From a virus: 48,173 bases of DNA. Positions within the stretch are counted from its first letter, which is position 1; every line of letters starts with the position of its first letter. Positions 1-7,421 of the stretch are shown piece by piece. Made by a program: the position numbers and the translations under genes. Under the pieces are notes generated by a model, which searched no databases, was not told the DNA's origin, and saw nothing but the letters and a program-made list of their open reading frames with translations. The stretch spans positions 1 to 48,173 of IMG/VR virus record IMGVR_UViG_3300030085_000236. One strand, 5' to 3'.

Positions 1-764
1 AAAATTGCAGGAAATTCTATAACTTCCCATTGGTCAGCACTTTTTTCTTGTGCCATTTTCTTAATTAATCTTCCTGTTAAATCTTTTTTAGACCAACGAG
101 TCATAACTATTACGATTGCACCTCCAGGCTGTAGCCTTTGTCGAGGTCCTGTCATAAACCATTCGTAAGCTTCGTCTAATGCTTTATCAGACATAGCGTC
201 TTGTTCCGAATGTGGGTCGTCGATAATAAACAAATCCGCACCTCTACCCGCTAAAGCACCACCTGTACCAGCAGCATAGTATTCACCGCCTTTATTAGTT
301 AACCATTTACCTGCAGAACGGCTATCTGCTTTTAATTCAGTTTCAGGAAACAAAGCTTTATATTCTTCGCTATCGATTAAATCCCTAACTTTTCTACCAA
401 AGTTAATTGCAAGGTCAGCAGTGTGAGTGGCTTCTATAATTTTTAGTTTTGGATTTTTACCTAAAAGGTAAGCAGGAAATAAATGCGATGCAAATTCAGA
501 TTTAGTATGACGCGGTGGCATATTAATTATTAAACGTTTTAATTTACCACTAGCGATATCATCAAAAGCTTTTGCCATTTTTACATGGTGGTCGCCATTT
601 ATAAATTCTTTCCAAATACCTTTAACAAAATTTAAAAAAGTAGATGTAGAAATTTCTTGATGGTCGCGTTTTTCTAATTCTTCTAAAAGAATAGTAAATT
701 CTTTAGCTTCTTGCGTACTTAGGTGTGATAAATCTAAGTTTTTTAAATTTTTTAAATCAGTCAC
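1..764 (-). CDS. terL: Terminase large subunit, N-terminal part (truncated by window edge)
   Basis: The DNA-packaging motor ATPase; 254 codons are visible and the nuclease domain lies beyond position 1. A Walker-A-like loop (PPRHTKS) sits at residues 83-89, the Walker B DLFIIDDPH at 177-185 and a coupling-type motif VMTRW at 220-224, the pattern of the GpA/Terminase_6 class. The start is GTG at 764: an in-frame stop (TAA) lies immediately upstream, so no longer start exists. The start overlaps the end of the ART-like gene by 8 bases (GTGACTGA), indicating translational coupling. TerS is about 3.6 kb upstream, separated by small genes, an unusual spacing since the two often adjoin. Confidence 0.95.
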   Translation of the reverse strand, partial: MTDLKNLKNLDLSHLSTQEAKEFTILLEELEKRDHQEISTSTFLNFVKGIWKEFINGDHHVKMAKAFDDIASGKLKRLIINMPPRHTKSEFASHLFPAYLLGKNPKLKIIEATHTADLAINFGRKVRDLIDSEEYKALFPETELKADSRSAGKWLTNKGGEYYAAGTGGALAGRGADLFIIDDPHSEQDAMSDKALDEAYEWFMTGPRQRLQPGGAIVIVMTRWSKKDLTGRLIKKMAQEKSADQWEVIEFPAI

Positions 765-1869
765 TTAATTTTAATAAATCTTCTAAAGATATTTCTTGTG
801 CGTATTTTATCGCATCATCATCTAACGATAATATTGTATCACCTTCTTTACCCATACGTGTAAAAGCTCTAGGTGGGAATTGTATCGCATCAAATCCCCT
901 ATCTCTAAAAACATCTGCAACAGGTTTACTAAACATAGATGGTGCACCTTTATCGGCTGCACCAATTAATCGGTCTGTTAGAAAAAGTGTATTTCTAGCT
1001 AACGCTGCATCATATGGGTTGCCTGATTTTGTAGCCGTTCTACCTAATTGTTCTACTAATTCATATAAATCGTCAATTACGTTATCAGGTAAATTTTTAG
1101 CATCAGCTACATTTACAAATGAAGGTTGTATTGCATATACAGATTTTTTAGGTAAATCTTTTAATATTTCTGGGACACCGATTTCTAAACCTAAATCATC
1201 GGTAACACCGTACAATGGTAATCTCGGGTCAGTTTTATCTAATACCGAATAAATACCGCCTGTAGATTGTTTAAGATTAGCTAAATCGCCATACCTGTAT
1301 TTTGGTGTTTGTAACGTTTCTATACCTGCAGGTCCACCATGATAAATAGGTTGATTAAATTTAGGCGTTAATTTAACATTTTTTAAATTACCACCTTCGT
1401 CTAAAACCGTTGATGTTATAATTCCGCTTCTTTTTTCGGATTGGTCACCAGCAGCTAATTTTTTATTAACTTCGTTTAATTGTTTTTGTACATTACTTTT
1501 AACTTGGGTATTGCCTTTTAAAATCGGGTCGGTTTCTATATCTTTTAATGTTTTTATTAACTCTTTTCTTTTAGCGATTAAAAAAGCACTCCCCATTTTT
1601 ACACCAGTTGCTGTTCCTGCAGTCATTGCATCTAAATAACCTAATGCTTCGCCTAACTTATCTCCTCTAGCTTCAGCAACTTTACCACTTACAAAAGGTA
1701 TGTACGATGCAATATCCCCTAACCTTTCACGTTCTAGCTTTTTATCTCCAACAAGTCCAGGCTCGGTAATAAATCTTTGAAAAGGTCCAAGTTTTGACAT
1801 ATCCACCCCATACTGATTAAACATTCCTGCGTAAGATTGTTTATTATCTAAGGGTACTAGTGTTGCCAT
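757..1869 (-). CDS. ADP-ribosyltransferase-like (ART/polyvalent-type) protein
   Basis: A 370-residue protein with a helical N-terminal half and a C-terminal region (about 170-365) resembling ART domains of phage polyvalent proteins. Seen: IYHGG near residue 174, a serine-containing strand GGIYSVLDK near 203, the strand-turn pattern SVYAIQPSFVNVADAKNLP, then GFDAIQFP and TILSLDDDAIKYA near the end. The H-Y/S...E-like layout and the final 'D..IKYA' strand match that fold, but I could not place a certain catalytic Glu. It starts one base into the stop of the preceding gene (TAATG) and overlaps terL by 8 bases, so it is made with the packaging genes. Possible roles are an injected host-modifying enzyme or a structural relic. 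The family call is inference. Confidence 0.5.
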   Translation of the reverse strand: MATLVPLDNKQSYAGMFNQYGVDMSKLGPFQRFITEPGLVGDKKLERERLGDIASYIPFVSGKVAEARGDKLGEALGYLDAMTAGTATGVKMGSAFLIAKRKELIKTLKDIETDPILKGNTQVKSNVQKQLNEVNKKLAAGDQSEKRSGIITSTVLDEGGNLKNVKLTPKFNQPIYHGGPAGIETLQTPKYRYGDLANLKQSTGGIYSVLDKTDPRLPLYGVTDDLGLEIGVPEILKDLPKKSVYAIQPSFVNVADAKNLPDNVIDDLYELVEQLGRTATKSGNPYDAALARNTLFLTDRLIGAADKGAPSMFSKPVADVFRDRGFDAIQFPPRAFTRMGKEGDTILSLDDDAIKYAQEISLEDLLKLSD

Positions 1870-2498
1870 TATGCTTTACCTTTTGGTGGTTTCATAGCTA
1901 ATAATTGATGATATGTTTCTGGTAAATACTTTGAACTTAATTCATATTTTTGGTTATAGTTTTGTATTTTACCTAGAAGATTTATACCTACAGGTGATAA
2001 TACGCTATTAAAAATTAAATCATCAGAAAAATTTAATTTACCACTGTGAGATTTTTCCATAATATCTCTAAAACTACTATATTCGCGTTCTAATCCTTTT
2101 ACACCTAAATTTTTATCACTGTCTGCGTCGTAACTGTCGGTAAATAAACTTGAAGCTGTTTTATTATATTTAGGTTTTCCAAATAAACTTGTTTCATAAA
2201 TATAATCAGGAGAAAGTTTTTTACGGTTTATATTTTTCAGTTCTGTTAAAAAATCACTAAAAGGAATATGGTCTTCAGCACCTACTTCGGAGTAACCGCT
2301 GTAACGATATAACCGTCTTGCTTTATCTTTTGGCGATAAATTTGCTAAATACTCTTCGTACATTTCAGGCGTATAAGTATCGTTTTCTTGTGCCTCAAGA
2401 ATATCTTGAATAGTCGGAGGGGGTTTGGGTGGTTGGTAAGCGTTTGGAGGTTTGATAAGACTATCTTGAGCTATTAATAAATCTACTATGCCAGCCAT
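1869..2498 (-). CDS. Hypothetical protein, proline-rich N terminus
   Basis: 209 residues, not recognised. The N terminus (about 15-32) is proline-rich (PPNAYQPPKPPP) and is followed by an acidic, Tyr-rich helical region with no predicted membrane segment. Its stop overlaps the start of the ART-like gene (TAATG), so the two are probably co-translated and may act together, perhaps as virion or packaging-associated proteins. Function unknown. Confidence 0.7.
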   Translation of the reverse strand: MAGIVDLLIAQDSLIKPPNAYQPPKPPPTIQDILEAQENDTYTPEMYEEYLANLSPKDKARRLYRYSGYSEVGAEDHIPFSDFLTELKNINRKKLSPDYIYETSLFGKPKYNKTASSLFTDSYDADSDKNLGVKGLEREYSSFRDIMEKSHSGKLNFSDDLIFNSVLSPVGINLLGKIQNYNQKYELSSKYLPETYHQLLAMKPPKGKA

Positions 2499-2545
2499 GT
2501 TAAGTAAAGCAGTTTAAACTATGAATGAGTTTCTTTGTCGGCGAT

Positions 2546-3013
2546 TTATTTTTCGCTATGCGATGCACCGAAATAAAAACTAATCACAGCACTTGCTAAT
2601 CCTCCTAAATAACCAAGAACTAAATTAATCAGTGCTTCACTGTTTTGTTCTGGTGGTTGTAATGTAACTAAAAATATATAACCTAAAAATCCTGATACCA
2701 TTGCGATACCAATAATACGTGCGGTCCAATCTTTACTAAACTTGGTCCGTGCGTCTTGTTTATCTTTTGTTTCAATATCAAACAAGTTAACATCAAGTTC
2801 TTTCATTTTAACTTCAAAATCTTTTTCTGCTTTTTTAATCTCTAACAACTGTTCAGGGGTAGCGTTTGCTAAAGCTTGTTCAATAGTTTTTTCATCATTG
2901 TTCACGCCTAAAACTTTAGAGATAACGCCTGTTGCCATACCGCCCAGTGGACCGTTGAGTGCCGTACCAAGTGTGGGTGCGACTGCACTAACTATATTTA
3001 ATATCTTTTTCAT
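2546..3013 (-). CDS. Holin of 3TMs family (GTA-type holin)
   Basis: 155 residues. Layout is a small Gly/Ala-rich N-terminal segment (VSAVAPTLGTALNGPLGG, with GVISKVLG after it), a charged coiled-coil middle (about 50-90) and two strong membrane helices near the C terminus (ARIIGIAMVSGFLGYIFLV and LVLGYLGGLASAVISFYFG). This matches the holin family first described in gene transfer agents and common in marine phages. I chose ATG at 3013 rather than an upstream ATG at 3082 because the family starts MKK and a good promoter ends just before it. There is no Shine-Dalgarno; a -10 box (TATACT, 3025-3020) lies six bases upstream, suggesting a leaderless mRNA. It would permeabilise the inner membrane at lysis. 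Confidence 0.8.
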   Translation of the reverse strand: MKKILNIVSAVAPTLGTALNGPLGGMATGVISKVLGVNNDEKTIEQALANATPEQLLEIKKAEKDFEVKMKELDVNLFDIETKDKQDARTKFSKDWTARIIGIAMVSGFLGYIFLVTLQPPEQNSEALINLVLGYLGGLASAVISFYFGASHSEK

Positions 3014-3019
3014 AGCAAA

Positions 3020-3047
3020 AGTATAACTGTAAAAAATTTTTTTGCAA
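3020..3047 (-). promoter_or_regulatory. Sigma70-like promoter abutting holin ATG 3013
   Basis: TTGCAA (3042-3047), 16-bp spacer, TATACT (3020-3025), six bases before the ATG. No Shine-Dalgarno, again suggesting a leaderless transcript. Confidence 0.55.
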
Positions 3048-3171
3048 AATTTTTTTACTAGGGACTTATTTGTAAAGTACATGCAATTAAGAGGCTGAAA
3101 CTAAGGAGCGGCGGAGGGTGAGGAGTCAACGGTAGCGTAAAAGGGGTATAGGGGGGCTTAAAAACGGGTAT

Positions 3172-3196
3172 AAGGGCTACTTGTAGAGTAGCCCTT
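3172..3196 (-). terminator. Hairpin after gene 3243-3626
   Basis: Nine-base-pair stem AAGGGCTAC/GTAGCCCTT with a seven-base loop; a T5 run follows on the minus strand seven bases later. Works as second of two hairpins after the gene. Confidence 0.55.
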
Positions 3197-3208
3197 AGGT
3201 TAATATAT

Positions 3209-3226
3209 GCCCCGCCTAAGCGGGGC
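3209..3226 (-). terminator. GC-rich hairpin after gene 3243-3626
   Basis: GCCCCGC, four-base loop, GCGGGGC. No adjacent T-tract, so termination is less certain than stability. It sits beside a run of TTAGC repeats (3231-3250). Confidence 0.5.
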
Positions 3227-3242
3227 GTTAGGTTAGCTTAGC

Positions 3243-3626
3243 TTAGCTTATATTAAAGATATCTAGCTCTTCACTAGTAAATCTTTTATAGCCTTTACTA
3301 AACACATTGAGGTAATGAGCAATCACTACGCTAGCGTCTTGCTTATACACATCTTTAGCTACATACAAATCAAACCATACTTTGTTTAGGTCTTTCATTG
3401 TGCATGAGCCTTGTGTATTGCTAATAGTATCAATGTGATGTAGCAAGTTCTTAACTTGATTAGGCATAGCTAAGTAAACCTTATCAGCTTTAGACTCATT
3501 AATAGAAATTACTTGGTTATCAGCTAAGTTTTTTCTATTAGTAGCTTTGCTATATTTAGATACATATACATTCTGTTTCTTGGGTGTATTGCCCTCAGCT
3601 TTTTTTGCGTTTATTTTCTCGTTCAT
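3243..3626 (-). CDS. Small hypothetical protein, own promoter, probably leaderless
   Basis: 127 residues: a basic, disordered N terminus (about 1-45) and a helical C-terminal half. The C-terminal part loosely follows the layout of the proteins at 3918, 12969 and 13728 (a short 'D.L' helix, then a Tyr/Phe-rich helix and a short strand), so it may be a distant member of that winged-helix-like set. A near-consensus sigma70 promoter (TTGACA, 16-bp spacer, GATAAT) ends seven bases before the ATG and no Shine-Dalgarno is present. Two hairpins follow its stop. Function unknown. Confidence 0.75.
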   Translation of the reverse strand: MNEKINAKKAEGNTPKKQNVYVSKYSKATNRKNLADNQVISINESKADKVYLAMPNQVKNLLHHIDTISNTQGSCTMKDLNKVWFDLYVAKDVYKQDASVVIAHYLNVFSKGYKRFTSEELDIFNIS

Positions 3627-3633
3627 ACTGCGT

Positions 3634-3661
3634 ATTATCCGTATATATTTTTACATGTCAA
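3634..3661 (-). promoter_or_regulatory. Sigma70 promoter directly abutting ATG 3626
   Basis: TTGACA (3656-3661), 16-bp spacer, GATAAT (3634-3639), then seven bases to the ATG. Different -35 from the common phage promoter. No Shine-Dalgarno, implying a leaderless transcript. Confidence 0.7.
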
Positions 3662-3713
3662 TAGGTTAGACAAAAAAACATATACTTTTTTTATTAGGTT
3701 ATATTACTTATAT

Positions 3714-3870
3714 AAGTTAGTTAAGTTAGTTAAGTTAGCTAATATTTGTGGACGGACGGACGGACGCACGCACGCAGAAGGGAACGGGAATAATAAAGGG
3801 GCAGGGATAGAGTAGAGGTAGAGGGATAGAGCGACGGATAGAGTAGAGCGATAGAGTAGACTAGAGTAGA
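3714..3870. repeat. Simple-repeat patch
   Basis: Consecutive low-complexity runs: TTAGTTAAG-type repeats (3714-3740), GGAC/GCAC tetramer runs (3752-3776) and AGAGTAGAG/GATAGAG-type repeats (about 3800-3870). No gene is seen between 3627 and 3917. Confidence 0.7.
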
Positions 3871-3874
3871 GCAC

Positions 3875-3900
3875 AAAAAAGGCGACCGAAGTCGCCTTTT
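3875..3900 (-). terminator. Rho-independent terminator with UUCG loop
   Basis: On the minus strand AAAAGGCGAC, loop TTCG, GTCGCCTTTTTT: a textbook terminator for the gene at 3918-4214. Confidence 0.9.
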
Positions 3901-3917
3901 GGAACCAGTCAGTAAGT

Positions 3918-4214
3918 CTAGCTTACTGTTACCAATCCTTCGTCGATGAGTCTGTTTCTGTAGTGATTCCAGATATCCATCGGTGTTTGAACTGTTACCA
4001 ATCCAACTTTTTCGAGGGCAGAATCAGTCGAGCCGTCAGTTCCGACTAACTCACCAACTGTAAGAGTGTAGTCTTTCGCAGTTAGTAAAGCTTCGATAAT
4101 TTTCCCCGCTTGGGCAGGAAATTTACCCTCAGGCGTTGCTATTAATGTAACAATCGCGTTTAAGTTAGCAGTCCCTTTTTGGTTAGCTGCTTTAAAGTTT
4201 TTATCTATTTTCAT
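3918..4214 (-). CDS. Small winged-helix-like protein, paralogue family member
   Basis: 98 residues. It ends TPMDIWNHYRNRLIDEGLVTV, which parallels the C termini of the genes at 12969 (DPLRIFRFYKDRLVSEGFLSEV without its first residue spacing exactly preserved) and 13728. The layout helix, turn with a Gly/Asp-rich loop, helix with aromatic and Arg/Lys residues, then a short strand suggests a small winged-helix fold that may bind DNA. A consensus phage promoter (-10 TATAAT at 4262-4267) and an AAGGAGAA site precede it, and a strong UUCG terminator follows, so it is a monocistronic unit. Function unknown; a regulatory role is inference. Confidence 0.8.
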   Translation of the reverse strand: MKIDKNFKAANQKGTANLNAIVTLIATPEGKFPAQAGKIIEALLTAKDYTLTVGELVGTDGSTDSALEKVGLVTVQTPMDIWNHYRNRLIDEGLVTVS

Positions 4215-4261
4215 AATATTCTCCTTTCTAATAGTGGGAACTACCCCGTTAATATAGGTAT

Positions 4262-4290
4262 ATTATATGGCAGATTGGTACCAAAGTAAA
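4262..4290 (-). promoter_or_regulatory. Phage promoter P-98 (TTTACT-N17-TATAAT)
   Basis: -35 TTTACT at 4285-4290 (read on the minus strand), 17-bp spacer, -10 TATAAT at 4262-4267, for the gene at 3918-4214. Confidence 0.8.
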
Positions 4291-4333
4291 GGAGTAAAAA
4301 GAACGGAAGAAAGTCGGTCTATCAATCTGTCGG

Positions 4334-4861
4334 TCAGTGTTTCTTGGTGAAGTCGCCCTCGATTATATTGTCAGTTTTCTTTGCAATTAATTCTTTGAGC
4401 CGAGTGAGTATATCGTCCTTGGTCATCAAATCAATTTTTGCAGTCAATATCTCTCTCCTATCGATGTAGAGTCCACCAGCTTTGCCTCGATGGACCTCTG
4501 CAGTGATAGCAGCGGATATCTGTCCTTGGTCCTTGGCTTCTTCTCGTAGGTCGTGTAGAGTAGAGAGGTGGTTCTCTAAGGAAACTGCTTCCTTCTCCGA
4601 GGCTTGTATTTCCAAGTCAATGAGGTAGTTTCGTACAACAGGGTTATGATTCAGTAATACGCTGCCTTGTGTTTTGGCACCCTTCCTATCCTTTGTATAG
4701 CCTGCTTTTATAGCGGCTTCAGTTGCTGTTTGTCCTTTAATATACTCTTTACAAAATAGTTTTTGTTTAGAGTTGAGTGGCTGCCACGTCTTACCATTTT
4801 GGTCTACGAAAGCTTTGCCGTCTTCGGTGGGAACTAAATGAGTATAAGTTAGCTTTTTCAT
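4334..4861 (-). CDS. terS: Terminase small subunit
   Basis: 175 residues. The central stretch LNSKQKLFCKEYIKG, then TATEAAIKAGY and VRNYL, is the N-terminal DNA-binding helix-turn-helix signature of the Terminase_2 small-subunit family; a helical oligomerisation region (EIQASEKEAVSLENHL) follows, and the basic tail (FTKKH) could contact TerL. I start at ATG 4861 (MKKLTY), preceded by GAGG, rather than an upstream ATG at 4882. It recognises packaging sites and recruits TerL. The 315 bases upstream hold AT-rich repeats rather than a gene, and TerL lies well downstream on the same strand. Confidence 0.85.
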   Translation of the reverse strand: MKKLTYTHLVPTEDGKAFVDQNGKTWQPLNSKQKLFCKEYIKGQTATEAAIKAGYTKDRKGAKTQGSVLLNHNPVVRNYLIDLEIQASEKEAVSLENHLSTLHDLREEAKDQGQISAAITAEVHRGKAGGLYIDRREILTAKIDLMTKDDILTRLKELIAKKTDNIIEGDFTKKH

Positions 4862-5033
4862 TGTAATACCTCGCTTCAGCAAATGATATTACAAATATAT
4901 TAAAAAAGATAATTTTCAAATTACTTTTCTCGTGCCCTCTAGTAATCTTACCATAGTTTCTAATAACTAATAGAAAATCTATTAGTTTTGTAGATTCAAA
5001 GAACAGAGTAACAAAGAGGGTTGTAGACTGATT

Positions 5034-5057
5034 CTATTAGTATATTAGAGATATTAG
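5034..5057 (+). repeat. Shared 24-bp AT-rich element, copy 1
   Basis: CTATTAGTATATTAGAGATA and TTAG; 22 of 24 bases match copy 2 in inverted orientation. Followed by A/T tracts. Confidence 0.55.
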
Positions 5058-5125
5058 TAGTTTTGTAGATTTCTTTCAATAAAATTTTTTATTTTTAAAA
5101 ACACTAATACGATAGGTCTAATAAT

Positions 5126-5160
5126 AAAAACCCCCGAGCCGTAGATAACGGCACGAGGGC
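5126..5160 (-). terminator. Rho-independent terminator after gene 5177
   Basis: Minus-strand CCCTCGTGCCGT, loop TATCT, ACGGCTCGGGGG, then TTTTT; one U-U mismatch and one G-U pair. Confidence 0.85.
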
Positions 5161-5176
5161 ATTTAGCAGATAGTCC

Positions 5177-5875
5177 TTAGTATCTATCTACGAATCTGCT
5201 GGCACCATCAGTATCTAAAAGTGCACCAATGATTTCCTGTACAGTTTCTTCTATGTCTGTATCAGCGTTAATCTCATAAATATTAAAATATTTAATATCA
5301 AACATATCCGACTGGTCCCAACCGTCGGCAGTTATCACCATAATACTGTCATCAGTCATATTTTCTATCTCGTCGCCCAACACTCTCGTTTCTTTCGGAG
5401 AGTAATACCCTTTCGGTAATTCATGTTGTCGCAACGCTATAGGAAATAAATTCGACGTTTCGGCTAATCTATCGAATTCTTTCTTAGTCCATATAAAACT
5501 ATAATTACCCATAGTCTCGTGGACCATAAAATTAATAACTAACGGTCTATGCTTACCGTCTTTTATATCGGTATTATAAAAACTAATATTCCACTCTTTT
5601 AAATCATTCCAGAAATCATTCGCTAACTCCCAATAATAACTAGGTGTAAGTATATTAGCATTTCTCTCATGACAGTAGGTCGTTGTAACATTTTTCCAAT
5701 CGTCGGTCACTTTAATCGGAACCATTCTACCAAACCAACCACTATCGTCAAATGCGTGTAATCTCATCCCAACAAACTCGTTGTTGAAATGTTTTCTAGT
5801 AATTTCCAACATTTTATCCACTAGTTTTACTTTTCTAGCTAATGTTTTCAAAAAGTCTTTATATTTATCATTCAT
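5177..5875 (-). CDS. Hypothetical protein, 232 residues
   Basis: Not recognised. Acidic, aromatic-rich globular protein with motifs such as DDSGWFGRMVPIKV and WNDLKEWNISFYNTDI, no membrane segment or zinc ligands. A monocistronic unit: TATAAT-type promoter at 5926-5955, AAGGAGAAATT leader, and a strong terminator at 5126-5160. Its position at the end of the small-gene block suggests an accessory role early in infection. Confidence 0.8.
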   Translation of the reverse strand: MNDKYKDFLKTLARKVKLVDKMLEITRKHFNNEFVGMRLHAFDDSGWFGRMVPIKVTDDWKNVTTTYCHERNANILTPSYYWELANDFWNDLKEWNISFYNTDIKDGKHRPLVINFMVHETMGNYSFIWTKKEFDRLAETSNLFPIALRQHELPKGYYSPKETRVLGDEIENMTDDSIMVITADGWDQSDMFDIKYFNIYEINADTDIEETVQEIIGALLDTDGASRFVDRY

Positions 5876-5925
5876 AATAATTTCTCCTTTCTTAGTTAAT
5901 CGTAAAAATAATTTTTTACCCCTAT

Positions 5926-5955
5926 ATTATACCTAAGATTTTTAAGACGCGCCAA
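5926..5955 (-). promoter_or_regulatory. Phage promoter for gene 5177-5875
   Basis: -10 TATAAT at 5926-5931; -35 TTGGCG (5950-5955) with an 18-bp spacer, the least typical of the set. Confidence 0.6.
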
Positions 5956-5979
5956 CGACTTTTAGATTACTACAGGCGT

Positions 5980-6004
5980 AAAAAACCCCCGCATAAAGCG
6001 AGGG
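5980..6004 (-). terminator. Rho-independent terminator after gene 6020
   Basis: Minus-strand CCCTCGC, loop TTTAT, GCGGGGG, then TTTTTT. Confidence 0.85.
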
Positions 6005-6019
6005 TCCTTCGAGTGTTAA

Positions 6020-6283
6020 TTATCTAAGCAATCCCATACGCTCCCGCTCTATAGTGTCGTAAGTCCACAAAACTCCTTCAAACTCAGGGCTAACATATCC
6101 TTGTGTTCCATCGTCAAATGTTAGTAGCTCAGCTGGTGCGTTAAATGTAAACTCATCGTCCATACATCTAGTCCCACGTTTTACTAATTCTATCTTAGTA
6201 ACCTTCCTTGGCTCAGTATATTCATTCGACCAATCCCATTCTTGTCCTATGTAGACGTGTCGTCCTCTAGTATATTCTTTCAT
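6020..6283 (-). CDS. Hypothetical small protein
   Basis: 87 residues, mixed beta-type sequence (GRHVYIGQEWDWSN, TFDDGTQGYVSPEFEGVLW). Not recognised. It has its own promoter (6326-6354), AAGGAG site and terminator (5980-6004), so it is expressed independently of its neighbours. Confidence 0.8.
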   Translation of the reverse strand: MKEYTRGRHVYIGQEWDWSNEYTEPRKVTKIELVKRGTRCMDDEFTFNAPAELLTFDDGTQGYVSPEFEGVLWTYDTIERERMGLLR

Positions 6284-6325
6284 AATTTCTCCTTTCTTTG
6301 AAAATTAATATTTTTAACTATATAT

Positions 6326-6354
6326 ATTATAGCTACCAGCAAACCGAAAATAAA
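6326..6354 (-). promoter_or_regulatory. Phage promoter for gene 6020-6283
   Basis: TTTATT-N17-TATAAT with the spacer end GCTGGTAGC shared with other copies. Confidence 0.75.
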
Positions 6355-6377
6355 ACAACCCCCGCATAAAGCGAGGG
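6352..6377 (-). terminator. Rho-independent terminator after gene 6386
   Basis: Stem and loop identical to the terminator at 5980-6004, with tail TTGTTTT; a copied cassette. Confidence 0.8.
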
Positions 6378-6385
6378 CTTACACT

Positions 6386-6694
6386 TTAAGAGTCTCTACG
6401 ATTCTCAGTTTCTTCGACCCATTCAGCGTCGACTTTAACCATAGAATCAAACTTAGATTCACACTGACTAGCAGTTAAGACCGCAGGGCATTTTTCGAAA
6501 TGATAGACCGCAAACATACCGTCATTAACATTTATACGCATAATAGTAGAGTTACCGACAACAAAGAAATCAGCAACTACAGGTCCACCATTCAGCTTAT
6601 CGGCTAAATCTTCGGGGTAGGCTTTACTAAAAATCTTAGCGTCTAGCTTTTCGCTAGGGCTATTTATTCCTTCAAATTCTGGTGTATCGTTCAT
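6386..6694 (-). CDS. Hypothetical small acidic protein
   Basis: 102 residues, acidic, not recognised. The middle (VVADFFVVGNSTIMRINVND) looks like a beta-hairpin. Own promoter (6726-6754), a GAAAGGAGAATATT leader and a terminator (6352-6377) nearly identical to that of the preceding unit. Confidence 0.75.
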   Translation of the reverse strand: MNDTPEFEGINSPSEKLDAKIFSKAYPEDLADKLNGGPVVADFFVVGNSTIMRINVNDGMFAVYHFEKCPAVLTASQCESKFDSMVKVDAEWVEETENRRDS

Positions 6695-6725
6695 AATATT
6701 CTCCTTTCTTTTTTAATACCCTTAT

Positions 6726-6754
6726 ATTATAGCTACCAACAAAGCGATTATAAA
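6726..6754 (-). promoter_or_regulatory. Phage promoter for gene 6386-6694
   Basis: TTTATA-N17-TATAAT; spacer ends GTTGGTAGC as in its sister copies. Confidence 0.75.
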
Positions 6755-6768
6755 GCAGCCTACGAGCT

Positions 6769-7083
6769 TTAGATTTTCTCTAACTTATACTTGTCTGTAC
6801 CAATGATTTCTATATACTCAAACTTTTCGCCTGTCTCAATATTCTCAAGTTTTGTTCCTTCGAACGATTCCCAACCTTGTAATACTTCGTCGTTTGTTAA
6901 TTTTTCGATAGGGTATTTATCGAGTAAATGTATATTTCTATCTACTACTGAACACCAAAGTTCAGCATAACTTTCTAATATATCGTCTACTTGTTCTGGT
7001 CGGCACATGCAAACGAATACATCGTCCATCGGTTGCACTTCATGTCTATATTCTAAATATAATTTAAATAATTTATCGCTCAT
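6769..7083 (-). CDS. Hypothetical protein, tandem paralogue 1
   Basis: 104 residues beginning MSDKLFKLYLEYRHE. It is a clear paralogue of the next upstream gene (7080-7421): both start MSDKLFK, share a Glu/Tyr-rich core with 'YxELW', a 'W(E)SF/W(E)AF' and an 'ETGE' motif, and end YKLEKI / YELEKI. Overlaps that gene by ATGA. Alpha+beta fold likely; function unknown. Confidence 0.8.
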   Translation of the reverse strand: MSDKLFKLYLEYRHEVQPMDDVFVCMCRPEQVDDILESYAELWCSVVDRNIHLLDKYPIEKLTNDEVLQGWESFEGTKLENIETGEKFEYIEIIGTDKYKLEKI

Positions 7084-7421
7084 AAGATTTTCTCCAACTC
7101 ATATCTATCTACACCATTTTCGCGTATAGTCACATACCAAAATTCTTCACCTGTTTCTACACACTCTAATAACGCATCGAAATCAAATGCTTCCCATTCT
7201 TGTAGTATTTTACTTTCCGTTAGTTCATCGACTGGGTAGTATTCTCCTTTTTGATTAGTATGGCATGGGTCCATTATTAAACCCCACAACTCCGAGTAAT
7301 GTTCATGTATCTTTGCTACACGGTCTGCTGTAGTGATACATAAAAATTCTTTGTATTGATTAGGGGTTCTTTCTCTCTCGTGATGATAACATAAATATAC
7401 TTTAAATAATTTATCGCTCAT
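7080..7421 (-). CDS. Hypothetical protein, tandem paralogue 2
   Basis: 113 residues (MSDKLFKVYLCYHHER start). I begin at ATG 7421 because GGAGGAAGT lies directly upstream, although the frame is open further. The junction CGCTCATACTTCCTCCG (plus strand) recurs unchanged at 7744-7760, so the start region was duplicated together with the gene. Paralogue of the gene at 6769. Function unknown. Confidence 0.8.
   Translation of the reverse strand: MSDKLFKVYLCYHHERERTPNQYKEFLCITTADRVAKIHEHYSELWGLIMDPCHTNQKGEYYPVDELTESKILQEWEAFDFDALLECVETGEEFWYVTIRENGVDRYELEKIL

Larger units (their letters stand above)
4862..5176. other. AT-rich non-coding region upstream of terS
   Basis: No gene is supported here. 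The stretch holds several near-repeats of CTATTAG and TTTTGTAGATT, a 24-bp element (5034-5057) that recurs in inverted orientation at 27778-27801, an A/T-tract block (5077-5106) and, at 5126-5160, the terminator of the next gene. It may contain the terS promoter and operators, but no copy of the common GCTTTACTTT promoter was found. Confidence 0.6.

Noticed and set aside
725-1252. Plus-strand reading frame of 175 codons
   Set aside because: Runs antisense through the ART-like gene, low-complexity Ser/Leu composition, no ribosome site.
3752-3776. GGAC/GCAC tetramer run as a CRISPR array
   Set aside because: No spaced repeat-spacer structure and no cas genes.
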